Of a stretch of 64,000 nucleotides of DNA, positions 1-12,728 are shown one piece after another. The translations under genes and the position numbers were made by a program. Numbering within the stretch: position 1 is the first letter of the stretch; each line of letters opens with the position of its first letter. A model generated the notes under the pieces. The model worked only from the letters and a program-made list of their open reading frames with translations. It did not search any database and was not told the DNA's origin. The DNA is from Homarus americanus (lineage: Eukaryota; Arthropoda; Malacostraca; Decapoda; Nephropidae). Location: contig NW_024724368.1 in NCBI RefSeq assembly GCF_018991925.1, positions 4,251,209-4,315,208 of the forward strand, given 5' to 3'.

Positions 1-161
1 TTTCATACCTTCATCAATTATTATTTGAGAAAATCATAGCATTACACATTTGATCTAAGTCATTTACAAATTCATTGAAAGTTAATGGAAATAAAGTTAT
101 ACTTACAGTTAAATACTTGTATTGTTGGATCCGTGACATATGCATCCTCAACTTTTATTTA

Positions 162-335
162 ATGGCTGAGCTAGGACTTAAGCCAGTTAAACCTCATGAG
201 AAATATTTTATTGCCTGGTTGTCTCTCCAAGGCATATCATGCAGACATGTAGCCAGACAACTCGGTGTGAATATAAGTGTAGTCACCGATGTTAAGGTTC
301 ATACACAATTTATTTTGTGTTACCTTATACTGTAG
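162..335 (+). other. unassigned open segment with helix-turn-helix-like sequence
   Basis: From ATG 162 the frame reads MAELGLKPVKPHEKYFIAWL and continues LSLQGISCRHVARQLGVNIS. The pattern of a hydrophobic helix, then G-I-S, then I/V-A-xx-LGV resembles the N-terminal helix-turn-helix of Tc1/pogo-type transposases or similar DNA-binding domains. It does not match maspardin and no continuation with a clear splice partner is visible. It may be a decayed transposase or an exon of an unrecognised gene. Confidence 0.25.
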
Positions 336-683
336 TTAAACTGACCAAGACATTGGGTATGATTTCAGTGCTCATCCTGGAGTGAGGTAAGGACACAGTG
401 CCCTCTTTGTATAGTATTTTATATTTTATAACTGATATAATATTCAAGAGATGTATTTATATGCTTATTATAATATTCCGTCTATTTTTCTTTGTTCATG
501 AAATCAAATCATTCTCTTTCGTATCTATTTCTTGAATAATTTATTTCATCTACTCGAGCGCAGACTGAAAAGTATGAGGTAAAGTGAATGATGGAAATAT
601 TATTGTTTTTGTGCTGTTCATGGAATGTATACAATACATGTGAGAGTAAATTTGGGCAAAATACAAGAATTATTGTATTTTAG

Positions 684-926
684 CCCGTGAAAATTTTTGT
701 ACACTTGTGGCTAACTCCAGGTCTACAACACAATATTATACTCAGAGCTTTATTTCAAGAGTTCCATCATTCCAGGCTCAGAAATATATTGGATTCTATG
801 ATCAATCAAACATCATTTGTTAATGCTGTAGCAGTGCCCTTCCTCTGGGTCCCAGAAATAGATGTACAGTACTGTAGTATGGAAGGTTTCTTGTCCCTGC
901 TTAAAGACATTGTTTTAGTTGTTAAG
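684..926 (+). other. candidate unassigned exon upstream of maspardin exons
   Basis: An 81-codon open segment is bounded by a plausible acceptor (TGTATTTTAG ending at 683) and a donor (AAG|GTATAT at 927), with phase 0 at both ends. The translation (LWLTPGLQHN, then FHHSRLRNILDSMI) is not recognisable and does not match maspardin; the phase also does not fit the maspardin exon at 1535. The segment contains a copy of the TACAGTACTGTA word that is scattered over this region. It could be chance or a fragment of a repeat. Confidence 0.2.
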
Positions 927-1534
927 GTATATACAGTACTGTAAATGACCATCACTCAGGAGAGATGAGATATACTGTACTGTACTGCTGTATTGTTGAT
1001 GCAAAGAGTTAACTAGAATTTGTAAGGCATTTATTATCTTGGAAGAGAGAGATTTTTCATAATTTATGTACAGTACAATATTTTTAGAACATATAACAGC
1101 GTATTGTACCTTAATTCATGCTATATACGAGTACAGTATACTGTACAGTATTAAAGAGAGGCACTGTGTTCCCAATTTTTTGTCTAAAGGTTGTGTGGTA
1201 CATTACTGTGAATCACAAATGTATAATGGTGATATTGTGTGGTTCAGAGCATTTTAAATTTTGTAGACGTTTGAGATAAGGGATTCAGTATCAAATACTT
1301 GTATATATATTCATGTACAGTAGTTGTATGAATATGAAAAAAATAAGAGAATGAAAACGTCATTCAGTTTGTTAAATATTTGAAAGAAAATATTTATATG
1401 GTTTTCCAAGGTTATGTTCTCAGTGTAATTATTAATATGGAATTAGACATTACACAGTGCTCTTCTTTATGAGGATTATTAAAATTTGTATTGGTTTTTG
1501 AAGATTATAATTGTAAGTTATTTATTACCCACAG

Positions 1535-4246
1535 TTTCTGGATGTTGCCAGCCACACTGTTGAAGAAGATTATTATTGGACGGTTTCCCAGAAAACTGAT
1601 GGATTCAAATATTGCCAACTCTATAGACTTCATGGTAGAAAGAGTAAGTACAGTACAGTGATTTAGATCTTAAATTTTCGTTGTCTGATGTAAAGTTGAG
1701 TGTAGATGTACCTTCTACAATCATTGCCATAGCATCCAACACCTAAAAAAAATAGATAACATAGTGGTTCCCGGGTACAGTTTCCTGCACGATGTGTTTT
1801 GTGAAATGTGGCAACTCTGTGTAATGCTTATCTAGCATCCTTAGTCTGGCTACTATTAAGAGGGTCTTTAGGGCCATTCCGGGAGTTTTAAAAAGATGTA
1901 AATAAACACAGGGATGCCACATCTCACAAAACACACCAGCTTCTGCAACAGGTATAAGTGCAGGCAACAAAATTATTTTATATTGAAATATTGTACTGTA
2001 AATATTTCTGCAGAATCTCCCCAAGCTGTATCTACATTGTTATATACTGTACCTTGTTTTACTTAGTTACAGTAAATAGTGGGAATGGTATTCACTTCCA
2101 ACATTTATTGTGACTGTTTCCAATATGTACTGTAAGTAGAACAAAGTAAATAGCTATTTTTGTGCACAAGGACTTCTCTAACACCCTGTACAGTACAGTA
2201 CACGTTATATGGTAATGGGTGTTAATTTGTTGTAAGAGGTAGAAATGTACAGTACTGTACTAGTGACTAAGGGCCAAGCTGAACAGAGATCACCACAGCT
2301 TATGCAGTTGCTATAAAGGGTGCGCGTGGTATGATAGTTGATTGAATACTTTTAATTTTGAAATGAAAGAAATGTTGATATGTTTCTTTCAGTTGGAAAC
2401 CCTACATCAGAGTGAGCTGGCATCAAGACTCACTCTCAACTGTTCACCGGATTATGTACAGCCACATAAAGTGCAGGTGAGGCGGGAGGATTGTCTCGTG
2501 TAATATATGTTCTTTTGAAAAATATTAGATTGTAGGTAGCTGATTAATTTCAACTCATTTTCCCTTTGGATGGAATCAAAGGAAATTTATAAATGTAGTT
2601 TTATTATTTGTCCTCTTGATAGATTAGCTTAAATATTTTCCATGTTCCTGCTTTATCTGGCAGTAGTCTTCATCTCTATTTTTTATTCCCATGCATCAAT
2701 GAAGCACCTGTTAGATCTACTGTACCACCACTTATCCTCCATGGAAAAATAAAGATAGTATACAGTACTGTGGTTTAAATGTTGCTCTAGGATCTTTGTT
2801 GTTATTATATGGAGATGGAGAGTGATTATTGTTTTATCCCTGTGTTTTTCCAGTGCCAGATTGCTTTAAGATGCACTCTCTCTCTCTTCTCTTTCTCTCT
2901 CTCTCTTTTTTCTCTTTCTCTTTGTGGTTTAATCAATGGATAAATCTGTTTAAAGGTCGAAGTGACAGTCCTGGATGTTTTTGATGAATCGGCCTTATCA
3001 CATACAGTAAAGGAGGAAATGTACAAATGCTACCCAGCGGCTAAATTAGCTCACCTCAAGACAGGTGGCAACTTCCCATTTCTGGCCAAGGCAGAGGATG
3101 TTAATATTTACATCCAGGTGAGAATTTATTGTACAGTTGGGATTTGGAAGTTGGCTCTGTTTTGTTATTTTCTCGGTAGGTTATCTTATCAATGTAAGTA
3201 ATTGAACTCTACCAAATAATAATAATTTCTATATCCAATTGTGTTTCTGTGTTAAGGGGAAAGACTTTGATTTTAATTAATACATTTTCTTTCTTGTAAA
3301 TGTTTAGGAATTGATTGTCACTTTATTTTCTTGATGAATTTATTTGAAGCTTGGCAGGCTTTTTCCTTGACCCCATATGCCCAGACCTAACTACCTAACC
3401 TACCAAACTTACAGAACCTCCCTCCCTACCTTCGTCTTTTTTTTCTATAAGGGGTCAGAAATCAAACAACCCAGAAACATATATTATGAGGTGTTGTTTA
3501 ATCATACTTAGCTCAGTTAAGGTGAAACTGATATATTACATACATACTGGAAGTGCCCTTTACTGTGATTTTTAAAGAAGTGAGATTTGTGCATTTTTAT
3601 CAATTTATAATGAGGCACATTACACTAGCTTGTGAATGGTGGTTTCTTTAATTTTGTGTTACATCTGTTCATCAATGAATTACTACAGTACTGTATATTC
3701 TTCATGTTTCTCCACCCTTTCCTACTGCACCATTTATACTCTCCTCATTTATGTTTGTCTTAAGGCAGCTGTAAGGTTATTCTAAATATTCTTCTTTTAT
3801 GTGAGAAATCAACAAGATCATGATTCCTATAACAGTCAACCACTGTTGGAGAAATTTTCAGCATTATTCGAATGATTTTGACGTAGGCACAAAAAAAAAT
3901 AATGACAGAATAAGTCAGATATGAAGTAAAGGTTTAGTTTTGAAAATGCACAAAATTATTACATGTGCAGAAATTGGTAAAGGCTGTGAAACATTAGGAT
4001 TCATTAAAGGCCATATAGTGTATGTGTCGGATATTGTTCAGTGCAGATATACTAGAATTTTAGTCTTCAATCCTTGACTTCATCTTGTTTAAAAGTTCGT
4101 TTAGCTTCTCTGGTTCTTCTGAGTTGAGCAATTTTCTTGATACATATTGTAAATGTTCCATAAATCCTGCTCTCTCTCCCTCTCAGGTTCACCTTCGAAA
4201 ATATGAGGGGAGCCACCTGAGTGCCTCAGACTCTGGGACTTGTTGA
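1535..4246 (+). CDS. SPG21: maspardin (SPG21), 3' partial gene, four exons
   Basis: Four exons, 1535-1643, 2393-2476, 2956-3117 and 4187-4246, join in frame (phases 2, 0, 0, 0) and give about 137 residues ending at TGA 4244-4246. The product matches the C-terminal half of maspardin as I know it. Diagnostic stretches are [54 protein letters not shown] and a final VHLRKYEG. Maspardin is an alpha/beta-hydrolase-fold protein lacking clear enzymatic activity that binds CD4 and acts on endosomal/trans-Golgi membranes; human loss causes Mast syndrome (family knowledge). The GxSxG-like nucleophile-elbow region lies in exons not seen here and presumably left of the window. The tail after VHLRKYEG is short ([11 protein letters not shown]) compared with the human protein. 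Intron 2956 is preceded by a long CT tract (2876-2925) serving as polypyrimidine tract. Confidence 0.93.
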
Positions 4247-4347
4247 GCGATAGCATAAGTTTATGTATTATGTTAAGAACAAAGAAAAACATTCCCAACT
4301 TACAATAATTGAGGTTGATATTTCCCCCTTTTCAAAATTTTCTGAGA

Positions 4348-4353
4348 AATAAA
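4348..4353 (+). promoter_or_regulatory. candidate polyadenylation signal of maspardin
   Basis: AATAAA lies about 100 bases after the maspardin stop codon. A T/GT-rich stretch follows within about 100 bases. The site is inferred from position only. Confidence 0.45.
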
Positions 4354-4359
4354 TTATAT

Positions 4360-7150
4360 ATTTTACCCTCTTCAAATTGTTTTTATACTGTATTAAAAAT
4401 TACCATTGATGTAAGTGTTGCTTGTTGATTTAGTTCACTTTTATGTGTTCAAATATAATGAATTTTTTACATATTTTTACACTGTAAATTATATATTATT
4501 ATAAGCATTAAGATATTGTTGTGTGTTTCATGGTAATGGGATAATAATATTGTATCACAAATCATGAGACAAATAGGAATATCATTGCTGTTCTCGTGTT
4601 ATCATTTGTGCACAAAAGGCAGTGCAGTAGGTATCTTGTTAAGGTTTGAAGAAAATATTAATACCTGTACAGAACTTTACCAGTTTGAATACAGGAGACT
4701 TTTAACTTCTCAGAATGCTCCACCGAGTCATGGACCGATCTATAATAATGCAACCTTTTAAAAGTTGGTAAATATTTGACATCACAACAAACCCAGTGCT
4801 GGTAATAAGTGCTGTACAGTATTGTATTATGTTCTGCTGCTGCCTGCAATTCATGAAGCATTTGTGGAGTAATAAACTAAAACAAACACCTTATGTGTAA
4901 GGATATTTGTATTCTCATATCAAAATAAAAATCAACACATTCTTTAAGTCTTCCTTTTGCCATTTATAGTGAATGACATCAGTGACAATATTTGAAGCTT
5001 TGAATTAGTCTACTCCCTTTATTTGTTGTTGTCCATTTCCGTGCAACTATGTATGATAAAGTTATATCTTGATTATTTGTTGGTGACTATGCAACTAATG
5101 AACAAGTGAATGTGAAAGACCTCATAGACAGCCCAACCATTAAGGTCATCCATGGACTTGTCGCTGTTTTTTCCTGGACACTGAACAATCCTGGACGGCA
5201 TGTTAACTTACCACTAAACAACATGTACAGTTCCAAATATTTTCGATTGTTAATATTTGTGTTTGGACAGAAAAAATATCCTTTAACAATACAATTTAGA
5301 ATATCATATCAAATAAAGCTTAAATTAGAATTTAAGTTTACTAAAAAATTTGAACATTAATTGACAGTTTTGGTAAATTCTCTTAGTAAGACTTTAAATC
5401 CTAAATTAAACCATTGTCAAGTGATATTACAGTTACATTTGTAGTGTAGGAAGGAGAGACACTGTGTTAGGGAAAATAATACAGAAGACGCACTAAGGAT
5501 CCTGAAGAGTCGCCTGTATTTGTTATTTTTGTTACTTTTTTCTTAGATGATCAATAATGTCTCTGTAGGGTAGGTGCAGGATGTGGGGGAGCTCTGATGA
5601 TGTGGGTGTTGAAGATGGTCGAGGTGACTAATGATTCAGGGAAGTGTTTAGAAGATAGGTAGAGGCCCAAGTGAATAGAAAGAGGCAGAATTAAAGCTCC
5701 GCTCATAAGGTTAATGGGAGGTGGGCCCTAGGGTTGCTCTTCTCTGGGCTGGGTGGATGTTACCTGGGAAAGCAGTGACAGGTGGAGTTATTTGGACATA
5801 ACTAGAACAGAACCAACCAAATTAGTTTAGTGCCGTGAGTTCTTTGTGATATATAATTTATCTTGATATAATAGGTTTTCATTGTATTTTCATAAATAGT
5901 AATAATAATAATAAACTGTTTATTGAAAAAGTTTGCAGCCATTTATTTCATGTAATATGGAAGGTGCTGCTAGGATGTGACCTAAAGGTTAAACAGTTTT
6001 GGTCAATCATTACTAAGGAAATATATTTCGTTTTATCTGACAGAAAATGAAAGGAGAAATTAGACCAGTATCATTGTTACTTCTCATCAAAGATTAAAAG
6101 TATTTGAAGCAGGATGATTTGAAGTGGCTAAAGGTTATGGCACGAAAAACACTGAGGCAAGGAGTTTCACAGAACACTAGTCCTGAGTATACCTGAGGTT
6201 TGGTTGTGCAGAGTGGAAGTTCAACTAAAGTCATGGCCCCTCAAAGATACTATTAGGGTATGTGGTTGATAGATTTATCGGGAATTCAAGACAGTAGACA
6301 AAAATAAATATCCCCATAGTTCGACAGAGCAGTAAGGTATAGCCATGGAAAAAAACCCCACCAAGTCAGCCATGATTGGGAACCAAACGTATTTCCCCAA
6401 GATAGTCTTAAAAATAAAAAAATGTCAGCTAAGTAAGATAGCGTATGTGAGCGCTGACACAATTCAGCCACTTTTTTTTTCAGGATTATTCCACCCGGGC
6501 ACAGGTCACTGAGACCACTTCTTTACTGCACTTCCTCATAGTGAAGTATTTATTTCATTCTCATCTACTGTCATTATAAACAAGTAATAGTTATTGTTGT
6601 CGTAAATATAGCAGTAGTATTATTGTATAACAGGAGATTCTGCAGAAATATATATTTCATAAAATATTATTGTCTGTATTGGTACAACCCTTATGTTATT
6701 AAATTTCAGAAATATGAAAATAAATAATCATTAGACTAGAAAGCTGGTTTTAAGTATCAAAGGTAATATAAAAAGAAACTAATTTGTCTGTAGTGGTGGA
6801 TAATGTTGCCAACTTGGGAAGATAATTAGCTAAGTCTAGCGGATTAATCTTTAAAAACGCGATGGCTTAGATCTTTTGCGGATAGCATTACTGGTGCATT
6901 ATCACTGGATTTAACGGAAGTTCTAGCCAATTTCGTATACATGATGATATTAATAATTAAAACCTATTCTGTTCTCCCTCTGAAATTAGAAAAATGGTAA
7001 TTTAAAGTAAACAGAATACAGAGTAATCAGCAACCCCAAGGAATATTTAGGATACTTAACATTTGTATATTTACTTAACGTTTGCACATTGTTTAGGATA
7101 CTTGCGTAATATTGTACTTAGCGGATTCTATAGGTCAATCTAGCCGATTT
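4360..7150. other. intergenic, no gene seen
   Basis: AT-rich intergenic sequence between the maspardin and ATP synthase epsilon genes. The small open frames in it (for example 5106-5360 and 6286-6471) have no recognisable family, no splice context and ordinary AT-rich composition. An imperfect inverted repeat starts near 6793 (see separate entry). Confidence 0.6.
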
Positions 7151-7177
7151 TCACCAACCACATTTGGCAACACTGGT
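6790..7177. mobile_element. possible degenerate MITE abutting the ATP5F1E promoter
   Basis: GTTGCCAACTTGGGAAGATA near 6808 has an imperfect inverted partner, TTTGGCAACACTGG near 7163-7176. Inward of each lies a TAGCGGATT / AGCGGATTC-like word (near 6838 and 7119), again in partly inverted order. The two ends enclose about 390 bases with no coding potential. The ends are only moderately similar, and no target duplication could be fixed. Confidence 0.25.
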
Positions 7178-7189
7178 GGTGGAGTGAAC

Positions 7190-7198
7190 GCCATCTTA
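7190..7198 (-). promoter_or_regulatory. YY1-like motif in the ATP5F1E promoter/5' UTR
   Basis: GCCATCTTA is the reverse complement of TAAGATGGC, close to the CAAGATGGC core bound by YY1/Pho-type zinc fingers. Such motifs sit near transcription starts of many mitochondrial and ribosomal protein genes. It lies about 60 bases upstream of the ATG at 7260. The link to regulation is inference. Confidence 0.25.
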
Positions 7199-7259
7199 TG
7201 CCGGTCAGCTGAGGGAGAACTGTGGCACAAGACGACCCGGCCTTCATAACACACTGAAG

Positions 7260-10200
7260 ATGACTTTCTGGAGGGTAGCCGGTCTTAAGTAAGTGAATAT
7301 TAACACTTGAAAACCGTCATGGTGGTTAGCAGATGGTTATGACGTGAAGTAGTTGTTGATTTAAGGAGGACAATACAAATATGAGGGATAAAGATAAGTG
7401 GTAGAGAAACTGTGTTCCTCTACAACCTAACGAGTGATTTATCAAGCTTAGGAATATAACATTACAGTAGTTTCTGAGGTTAAGTTCTCACACGGTAGAG
7501 GTATTTCAAGAGAAACTATACTCACGAATTTGGGCAATAAGGGACGTGTGCTTATTACCCTGATTTCTAACTGTACTAACTTGTTTATGCCTACAATAGA
7601 AACTCGTTGTAAGAAGGTAAATTGTTGTGTGAATTTAACGACAAGAAAGGTAAGATTTATAAATGAAACTTGTAGATATTTCAGGGTTGAACCATTTTGA
7701 TGACACGAAACCCAGAAGACCTTATGATAATAACCAAGAACTTGTGTAAATGTTAACATTTTTGGAAACAAAATCACTTGTTGCCAATATACGAAATCAA
7801 AGTTAAAACTGTGTTCCGATGGTTCTGGCGCAAATCAATAGTTTCTAAGATAAGCCTCCCACCCCCCTCAGAATCTAGAAATTTGCTATAAATATCATGG
7901 TAAAAAGTGTTAAAACATCGAAAACCACCGGGAAGAAGTTTTGAGTAACCTAATCTAACTTTTTTCCGCCACGTACAAACATACGTTATAAATTTTTAAA
8001 TATCTCGCATAAACGTAATTTGCGCCAGAAATGCCATTGAAGAAAAGTGTCTTATAATTGACAAAACTTCTGATTGCAACTATAAAATTCCTGAGATTCG
8101 TTTAATGGCAAGTGAAATAATACTTTTCTTTCATGATGTGATTGTGTGAATCAAATGTTGTTAGGAGAAGGTCTCGGGGTTTCTTGAGAACGCTAAAATG
8201 GTCTTACAAAATTTTGTATAAATTTATCTTCTACTATGGGTAGTTTTTTACAACAGTGTGTGTTGTTATGAGTGACTTTAGAAAAATATATGGAAGAGAA
8301 TGTGTTTTTACCTTTTGCGCATCAATCAAATTTTGGAGGAGTTGTGACTTTCTGACAAAGACAAACCTTGGTGGACTTACCACCTCAGTGTGACAGCATT
8401 ATCAGCTGTTAAGTCATTTCTAAAAAAAAATGTTTTGTGGATATTTTGCCGTAACCGGCTAAGTTCCTACTAACGCTATTTTATCGTGAGTGCGTTCTGA
8501 TTGGTTAAATTGGCAGGGTCCACTATTACCAAAATGTCAAGACGAAAATAATATTGGTCTACATGAATAAATCGGATTGCCAATTTTCTCGACTTGTATT
8601 CAGTGTCCAAAGTAAAAAATTGGAAAACGTATTTTAATCTGATAGGACGCATGCATGGACCGAGGAGCAGTAATACTCAAATGTACTCAAGTGTAGCATA
8701 ATGAGTCAATGATGGTCCTAAGAATAAATCGAACTGCCAATCACTTCTCCGGTATTTGGTGTCATGAAGTCATTAAAATTGGTAAACTTAATTTATTCTG
8801 AGTTAATAGATTGAGTGCATGTACCTAACCTAACCTAACACAACTCAGATTAAATTAAGTTTACCAATTTTTGTGACTTTATGACACCAAATAAAACGAG
8901 AAGTGATTCACAGCCCGATTTACTTTGTAGGACCATCATTTGACTTCATTGCGACTACATTTGGGTAATTACTCTTCCCTTGGTACATGCACGCGATCTA
9001 TTAACTCAGATTAAAGTACGTTTTCCAATTTTTTTTTACTTTTTGACACCAAATACTAGTCGAGAAGTGATTGGCAGTCCGATTTATTCATGTAGGACCA
9101 TTATTTGACTTCATTGCGGCTACATTTGGGTAATTAGTCGGACCGCTGGCTAAGTACTTATTTGGTTGGTTAGGTCAGGTTCTGTTTGGTTCCAGTAGAT
9201 GTCGCCTCTTTTATAATGATAGGAACATGTGTGAAAAGTGAAAAAAATTGAAAAACTTCTGGTTAAATTATGTTCAGTTACACAGCAATTGACTCACGGT
9301 GAAGTAAATGCCAAGTGCCGCCAGAGTTACGGTCAAATACAGTTGTCGTGTTGTTCACTTGTGTAGTCCTTCAAGGTAAACATTAGTCAACACTTGGTTT
9401 GATTAAAGTCAAAATGCCAAGCTGATTATTTAAAAAAAATTCCCCACATTGTTATGCTACAAAGTGATATCAACAGTTTTATTCTTTATAAGGTTTTGTA
9501 GGTAGCAACACTGTTAAGCTAGAAATGTAGAACTTATAAGGTAAAGTTATATTTTGCTGCATAAAGATTATTAAATTATTACCTTACAGTTTTTAATTAC
9601 ATTCTTAATTGTGCTACACCTATAGAACCACTTCTCCCTCAGTGCACACAGGCCGGTGTGTACTTTGTTTAAAATTTAGAAATATGCACGTCAACATGCC
9701 TTTCATCTCTACCTTCTCAATTTTGCCATCAGTAATTATGGTTTCAGATTTCCTAATTTTTCTTCAGTTTTGTTGGTGCATCCATAGTCATTTTGGAAAC
9801 TGACTGCAGCCCATGACAATAGTGATAGGTTACTGCTTAGATTGTTATTCTCTGAGAGCCATATCAGGTTAGTTACTATTAGTTTACCTTTTTATTAATA
9901 CTGTACAGTATCTGTTTTGTTATAGGTATTACCATAGTATTATTTTTGTTAGTACTGTACCTGTATTACTATTACTAAAATCTTGAAACCATTTTGCCTA
10001 TACAGTACTGTACTCTAAGCAGTATCTTTTCTTTTTCATTACAGCTATGCTCAGTATTCTAACATTGCTGCACGGGCTGTCCGTAAGGCATTGAAAGAGT
10101 CGACAAGGGCAGATAAAGTGCTAAAGCGTGATGGTTCACAAATTAAGATCATTAAGTGGAAGGATGGTAAAGCCATCAGTAAGTAATTAAAGTTTTCAGT

Positions 10201-11460
10201 ATTTATAATCATCTAAGGAGATTTTGTGTATACAGTAGCATTTACTTCTTCATTTCCACACTACATTTGCATGACAAAAAAATTCTGCATGAGAATAATG
10301 TGTAAATTATTATTTTTGTTCAATACAATATGAACCTATTGAATACCTGTATTAAGATATTTGAATAGAGCTACACACTGTACAGCTTCACCACTGAGGC
10401 TACCAGTACATTATTAAGAAATATTGATATATTTTGTACATTACTATTCCCAATACAAACCCACCAAATGTATAGTACACTATTTGGATATTAAATTGCT
10501 CATAGTTTGTGCATGAAAATTTAATACAGTACATTAGAGAATCATAGTCAGTAGTGGGAATAGGACTAGCCGGGAACAAAGCTCTGGCTATAGAAACCCA
10601 TCTCTAGCACAGTATATGGGCTTAGTATACTGTATACTGTCCCAACCTTCGCTAGCAGCACTAATCTGTACTTGAGTGTGAGGAAGTGATGCTCGGCAAT
10701 GATTTCTTGAATGGGATCTAGCAAACTGTCCATCTGTATACTGTAGTGTACTATACTGTACTAAGATACAGTATTGATGGCTAGTAGGGACTGCTGTATG
10801 TACTTCAGTTTTATGGCATTCTCACTGTGTAGTTGTTAGCCACAGACAGAAACTTTCTGTGTGTACACAGTATGATCACGTGTAGGGGTAGTAACAGACC
10901 TTGTACTGTATGTAATTTATAAATAAACATTTTTATTTACATTTGTTCAAAATTTTCTCTGGAATGATTTCTGATGTGATTAACTAAATTTTCCACAATT
11001 GTCTCTGGTTAAATGTGGGTCTCAAATTGCTTAGGAGTGTGGAAAAATTAATAGTGTAAAGTTTTGATGTTCCTTTTTCTGCTAAAAACTGACGGCCTTC
11101 CACTTATACCACAGAAACTTATTGTATGTAGTGTGACAGTCCATAACAATATGTAAAAGATATGAGTTACTATAAGAATACAAAAGCATCCTCAGAAACA
11201 AAGAATTGTCTCCTTTTGTGTAAACACGGGATAACCTATATTTGAACGTCTTGCTCTTCAAATTTACTTCAATTAGATTCTTTTAACGAGATGAATGAAT
11301 GGAGGATGTTGAAGTTTAAGTTGTATTATTGGTTAAAAAACTTCATATTGTTTATTTTCCCTTTGATTTTTTCCCAGTACATTATAATAATACAAATCTT
11401 GTTTGAATATGTTATTTTTCAATAAAATCACACGAGTATTCTCTTTTTCCAGAGGAATGA
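7260..11460 (+). CDS. ATP5F1E: ATP synthase F1 subunit epsilon, mitochondrial
   Basis: Three coding exons, 7260-7288, 10045-10178 and 11453-11460, give a 56-residue protein. It starts MTFWRVAGLNYAQYSNIAAR, continues AVRKALK and IKIIKWKDGK, and ends KE. Human ATP5F1E is 51 residues with the same layout: Y/FWRxAGLxYxxYSxIxAxAVRxALK at the start and a Lys-rich KxxKIVKxKKE-like end. The protein is the small subunit of the F1 central stalk, packed against gamma and delta, and works in the mitochondrial matrix. It has no cleavable presequence in this family, as here. All junctions are GT-AG: CTT AA|GTAAGTG, ATTACAG|C, ATC A|GTAAGTAA and TTTTTCCAG|AGGAATGA. The last coding exon supplies only two bases of Lys, then Glu and the stop. 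Intron 1 (2.76 kb) contains a large foldback element. Confidence 0.95.
8520..9145. repeat. large foldback (palindromic) element in ATP5F1E intron 1
   Basis: The left half (about 8540-8825) is an imperfect inverted copy of the right half (about 8845-9145). Each arm holds two tandem subunits of about 120-160 bases. Every subunit carries the same landmarks: TATTTGGTGTCA or its complement, AAATTGGAAAACGTA-like words, GTGCATGTAC, and TAAATCG with GCCAATCACTTCTC. The centre (8823-8840) is three CCTAA pentamers. No coding potential is seen. It looks like a non-autonomous foldback transposon or palindromic satellite monomer. Confidence 0.75.
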
Positions 11461-11517
11461 TGGGCGCTGAGATATGAAGACCTTGTAAAGAAGTTGTAAA
11501 GATTGTAAAATTTAATT

Positions 11518-11523
11518 AATAAA
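11518..11523 (+). promoter_or_regulatory. polyadenylation signal of ATP5F1E
   Basis: AATAAA lies 58 bases after the stop codon and is followed by TTGTTTTGTCTTGTGTT, a GT-rich downstream element. Both spacing and context are typical. Confidence 0.65.
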
Positions 11524-12652
11524 TTATGTTATAAAAATGATCATTGTTTTGTCTTGTGTTATTTTAGCATCCTTGCAACCTGAAACTTTGCCCTGACTAG
11601 ATGGTGGGGGGGAGAGGCATATACAGTAGTGTTAACCCTATGTTTGTACATCCTGTGAAAGTTGCAATATAATAATGGCATCAATCAGACTGAGTTAAGA
11701 CTTACTGTAGAAGAGTCTAATCATCATAATTGATTCACATATGGTGTGGGTGTTATGGTTCAACAAATGTCAACATCACCAAAGTTCAAAACATTGTCTG
11801 GAGTATAATGGCGTCATCCCACTGTTTTATGAAATTTTGTCCTTTTTAGTTACATGATCAGGTTAGGTTAAGTTCTGTCAAATAGCATAAAATGGGTGAT
11901 GTCCAAGTGGGATGTAATCAAGTAAAACATGTATGTAGATTTATTTTGTATTATTTACACAACTAGGATGTGCATTATTAGGCCATGTACCGATTTTCAT
12001 ATTCAAGGTCAAGATGAAATGTCAAAATATTAATTCGTAAAGGTTTTAGTCAGGCTGTAACTCCCTTTAAGGAGATGTTGTTTTAGTCCATTATTCAATT
12101 TTTTTTTTTTGCTCCTATACTGTTTTTTTTCCATTTTCTACTAGATAATACTAACAATCGCTTTCAGTTCCTGCTTGTTTTCTGATACATTTGTCTATTT
12201 CACCATTGTAGGAAGTGTTTTTGGTTGCATAGTGTCATGTCATATATATTTTTCTTTAGTTTATAATAGTTTCTCCAGGTGAGTTATGAGATATTGGTGT
12301 TGGCCGTTGTCATTATTCCTGATTCTTTGCTGTAGTGAATTCCTCTCATTTCCTGCTTAAATCATACTAAAGTTGCTTTTATTTGTTTATTTTTTATGGG
12401 ATAATTTAGTTGCTGCAAGTTTACATTTATTTTTTCCATGTACTGTAGTTGTTTCGTTCATGTCTCGTTGTTTACGAAAATTGGTGTTCTAATATTTCGC
12501 TGGTTAAGCAGTTTCCTACGTCTTCTCATTGCTGTTGATGCTCCCATATCTACTCTCAATGCTGTAGCTCCTATGTACTATGTTGATAATTGCAGGATGG
12601 TTGTCATCTTACCTATTTTTTTTGTAAAGACTAGAGTACTGTACTGATTGGG

Positions 12653-12728
12653 TTCACTTTTAATATTTTATTTGGTATGCCAGACAATTTTATTCATCTT
12701 GGAAGGAAACCCATACACAAGAGGTTAA
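12653..12728 (+). repeat. dispersed repeat, copy 1
   Basis: The segment begins with CACTTTTAATATTTTATTTGG and ends at a CCATACACAAGAGGTTAAAG-like tail. It is a diverged copy of the stretch at 47707-47782. Neither copy is coding. Confidence 0.6.

Noticed and set aside
2826..3026. Minus-strand frame rich in RERE
   Set aside because: Complement of the CT tract that precedes the maspardin exon at 2956, and overlaps that exon antisense.
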